Both the position numbers and the translations under genes were made by a program. Below the pieces are notes generated by a model. It searched no databases. It was given only the letters and a program-made list of their open reading frames with translations, and was not told where the DNA came from. This document shows positions 12,678-14,849 of a stretch of DNA of 14,849 bases, piece after piece (position 1 is the stretch's first letter; each line of letters opens with the position of its first letter). Source of the stretch: CAYNRQ01 sp964399875 (GTDB lineage: Archaea; Aenigmatarchaeota; Aenigmatarchaeia; QMZP01); assembly GCA_964399875.1 (NCBI GenBank), contig CAYNRQ010000027.1, positions 1 to 14,849 on the forward strand. The letters are read 5' to 3'.

Positions 12678-14225
12678 ATGAGAGGTAAAGTATTAGTACT
12701 GCTGTGCATATTGTTTGTTACTATCTATTTTTCAGATCTTGCTGCAGCGCTTTGTGATGTGGATGTTTATAATCTGGATGTTGAAAACAGGGATATAACA
12801 GCACATATTAAAAACACAGGGAATGCTACAGAGATCATAAATTACACTATTCTGGTGAACAGCGTGTTTGTAGAATCACAGGAAGTAGAGCTTAATTCCT
12901 CAGAGGTGTTTGATATAAGCACTAGCTATAATTTTGATGTGGGAAGATATGAAGTGGAACTAAAGGCTGTTGCTGATTGTGACAGTTTTGATTATGAATC
13001 AATGGTCCACTATGTTTTATATCCGTTTGAATGCAAGAACCCCCATGGTATAAGGGGGGAAAACAGATGTGACTATGACCTGAGGCAGTATCTTGTCTGC
13101 AGGGGCGGCAGCTGGATTGTTCTTGCAAGAAACAATGACGGCGAATACTGCTATAACTGTCTTTACCACTGCGGTGATGGTTCGTGTAATTGCGGTGAAA
13201 CATATTCCTCATGCTACAGGGATTGCAGAAGATCATGCACCCAGGAATGGATATGCATGGATTCTTATTATAAGGTATACAGGTATAGCGACTGCAGCCT
13301 TGGCACCTCTGTTTATTGTCCTAACGGCTGCAGGAGCGGGGAATGCATTTCAGGGTCCAGTGTTTGTGATGTTGGAATAACAACCTTTGATTATGTGAAC
13401 AGGTTTCCTTTTGGTCATGAGGGCTATGTTACAATGAATATAATGAATACAGGCTCCAGAACAGAAACAATTAATATTTCGTTCTATCTCGATGGTGTTT
13501 TGAAGAACTACAGAAGATTTGGTGTGGGGGCGGGTGATGAAAAATCCCAGACATTCTACTACATGCCAGGGGATGGCTCACACCAGATAAAGGTCATTAT
13601 GGAAACATCATGTGGAACAGAGGAGAGGAGAGATGCATATGTAAATGTTTTCAGGATAAGTGATGATGATTTTGTGATATGCAATGACAATGGAATATGT
13701 GAACCAGAGATTGGGGAATCAGTAACAAATTGCCCAAGAGATTGTGCTGTGATTATACTGCCAGACACAAGCGTTGATATTAATCCATCAGGAATGGATA
13801 TGGGAATAAATAGGGGAAAGGTTGTTTCTGTTTATATTGTTTCCCATCACCCCCAGACATTTACAATACATGTTACGGGTGTGCCGGAAAGCTGGATGAG
13901 CTATGAAAAAAGCATTCATGTGGATGAAAAGGATACTGTTTACATATATATAACACCAAAGGAACTGGGAAATTACAATATGACTGTTTCTGTAGAGGCA
14001 CAGGATGAAGGCCTTGTCTTCAGTTCTGATGTTGCATTATATGTGGCTCCTCTATCAAAGTCAGACATAGAAGACAGCCTTCTTGGAAGATTCCTTAAAC
14101 TGATTGCTGATTTCTTTGGATTTCTGGGAAGCAACCTGTGGGCCTTGGTAACCCTGCTGGTTATAGCGTTTGTGACAGTGATTGTTGTTGGGATGAAAAA
14201 ACTCAGAAGGGGAATCTTTGGTTAG
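12678..14225 (+). CDS. Membrane-anchored surface protein with CARDB-like and Cys-rich modules
   Basis: 515 residues. Signal peptide about 1-24 (ends AAA). A CARDB-like beta domain at about 25-115 (VENRDITAHIKNTGNATE) is followed by a cysteine-rich block at 119-230, a second CARDB-like domain at about 230-325 (VTMNIMNTGSRTE), another Cys motif at 335-356 and a third Ig-like domain at about 362-457. The protein ends with a membrane helix at about 486-505 and a basic tail, so it is anchored with nearly all of it outside. Two copies of a short C-x-D-x-x-x-C-x-x-x-E...C-x-x-D-C motif lie at 165-183 and 335-356. The many Asn-x-Ser/Thr sites could be N-glycosylated. Likely an adhesion or cell-envelope protein. 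Its 3' end overlaps the convergent neighbour by 23 bp. Confidence 0.78.
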   Translation: MRGKVLVLLCILFVTIYFSDLAAALCDVDVYNLDVENRDITAHIKNTGNATEIINYTILVNSVFVESQEVELNSSEVFDISTSYNFDVGRYEVELKAVADCDSFDYESMVHYVLYPFECKNPHGIRGENRCDYDLRQYLVCRGGSWIVLARNNDGEYCYNCLYHCGDGSCNCGETYSSCYRDCRRSCTQEWICMDSYYKVYRYSDCSLGTSVYCPNGCRSGECISGSSVCDVGITTFDYVNRFPFGHEGYVTMNIMNTGSRTETINISFYLDGVLKNYRRFGVGAGDEKSQTFYYMPGDGSHQIKVIMETSCGTEERRDAYVNVFRISDDDFVICNDNGICEPEIGESVTNCPRDCAVIILPDTSVDINPSGMDMGINRGKVVSVYIVSHHPQTFTIHVTGVPESWMSYEKSIHVDEKDTVYIYITPKELGNYNMTVSVEAQDEGLVFSSDVALYVAPLSKSDIEDSLLGRFLKLIADFFGFLGSNLWALVTLLVIAFVTVIVVGMKKLRRGIFG

Positions 14226-14849
14226 AATGTGATTTCTTAAAAAATTCCTCAAGGTATTTTGATGCTTGTTCGATGCTTTCATCCATGGAGTCATGAGAAC
14301 CACAAGTCATTATCAATTGCATGCCAAAGAGTACCGTCCTTAAAATGCTCATATCTACTTTACCATTCCTATACCTCTCTAAAAAGGATTTTTTAGATAG
14401 TTTGTAATTATCTGCTTCGTCAAGTAATATTTGTTTTCTCATTTCAATAAGCTTTGCTATGTTTTTTATTTCTCTATCGGGATAGAAACTGGACGTGTTA
14501 TCAAAATCAATGCCAAATACAGGAACTATATCATCTGCATCAATCTCACCTTCTATATAGATCCCTTCTCCTTTTTCTGGTTCGTATATTCTATCCCTGT
14601 ATCTCTCTGCCCTTATTGCCATGACAATTGGGTAAATAGTGAAGGGGTTGTTACTATAGGTTGAGCGTGTTATAACACTATCTCTTTTATCATCACAAGC
14701 ATTATACATCTTGTATTTAGCATAATTAAATCCACTTTGAATAAGCGGGGTAACAAAGGTCGCAGGTGTTCTACCTTCTCTAGTTATTTCAAAGGCAAGT
14801 CCATTATAAACAGGTTTTAATCCCTTTACCACACATGTTATTAGATCTT
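14203..14849 (-). CDS. Unrecognised protein, 5' end outside window
   Basis: The minus-strand frame is open from the right edge to the stop at 14203, so the 209 residues after the GTG at 14832 probably lack the true start; residues before it read DLITCV. No signal peptide, membrane helix or known motif was found. Features are Arg/Lys-rich patches (MAIRAERYRDRIYEPEKG), an acidic stretch (GEIDADDIVPVFGIDFDN) and a helical C-terminus. Codon use is AT-rich and native in style, richer in AT than the neighbours. The last 23 bp overlap the end of the CARDB gene on the opposite strand. Function unknown. Confidence 0.6.
   Translation of the reverse strand, partial: DLITCVVKGLKPVYNGLAFEITREGRTPATFVTPLIQSGFNYAKYKMYNACDDKRDSVITRSTYSNNPFTIYPIVMAIRAERYRDRIYEPEKGEGIYIEGEIDADDIVPVFGIDFDNTSSFYPDREIKNIAKLIEMRKQILLDEADNYKLSKKSFLERYRNGKVDMSILRTVLFGMQLIMTCGSHDSMDESIEQASKYLEEFFKKSHSNQRFPF

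Overview
The window looks like chromosomal DNA of an archaeon, most likely from a small-genome (DPANN-type) lineage, although the sequence alone cannot fix the phylum. Evidence: several genes have an AT-rich TATA-like box centred about 26 nt before the ATG, as expected for leaderless archaeal transcripts; other genes use GGTGA or GGAGGT ribosome sites; Arg is mostly AGA/AGG and Ile mostly ATA in most genes; and the content is archaeal (DUF357 protein, PEP-synthase-like enzyme, M42 aminopeptidase, CARDB-type surface protein, small Cys-rich lipoproteins). No rRNA, tRNA, CRISPR array, transposase or integrase was seen.

Layout. Positions 1-134 hold the tail of a probable metal-binding (TRASH/YHS-like) protein. 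Next come a SufS-like cysteine desulfurase and, coupled to it, a membrane-anchored thioredoxin-fold protein with a DsbA-like CPHC site, a possible 21-residue ORF, and a six-cysteine lipoprotein. A GC-rich, structured non-coding stretch (2661-2869) precedes a metallo-beta-lactamase-fold hydrolase, followed by a radical SAM/SPASM protein. On the minus strand lie an M42 aminopeptidase and a decayed family 2 glycosyltransferase with two inferred frameshifts and a missing centre. A plus-strand pair follows: a secreted protein with six tandem two-cysteine repeats and a small lipoprotein. Two convergent orphan ORFs (8268-9225) differ from the rest in codon use and look acquired. A minus-strand operon (conserved small protein plus DUF357 protein) shares one TATA region with a divergent PEP-synthase/PPDK-like gene. 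After a 270-nt gap carrying a copy of the element found before the hydrolase, there is a large membrane-anchored CARDB protein that overlaps, tail to tail, an unrecognised gene running off the right edge.

Themes. One theme is extracytoplasmic cysteine chemistry: a membrane thiol oxidoreductase sits near several secreted Cys-rich proteins, so it may form or repair their disulfides (inference). A second is gene decay or sequence error: apparent single-base losses break the glycosyltransferase and the first gene of the DUF357 operon, and in two cases the lost base is in an A run just after the ATG predicted by the promoter. A third, and the best candidate for something undescribed, is a repeated intergenic element (18-mer CAATTAACCGTTTGRGAG preceded by a hairpin whose loop carries TTAACCAA) found at 2771-2868 and 12453-12503.
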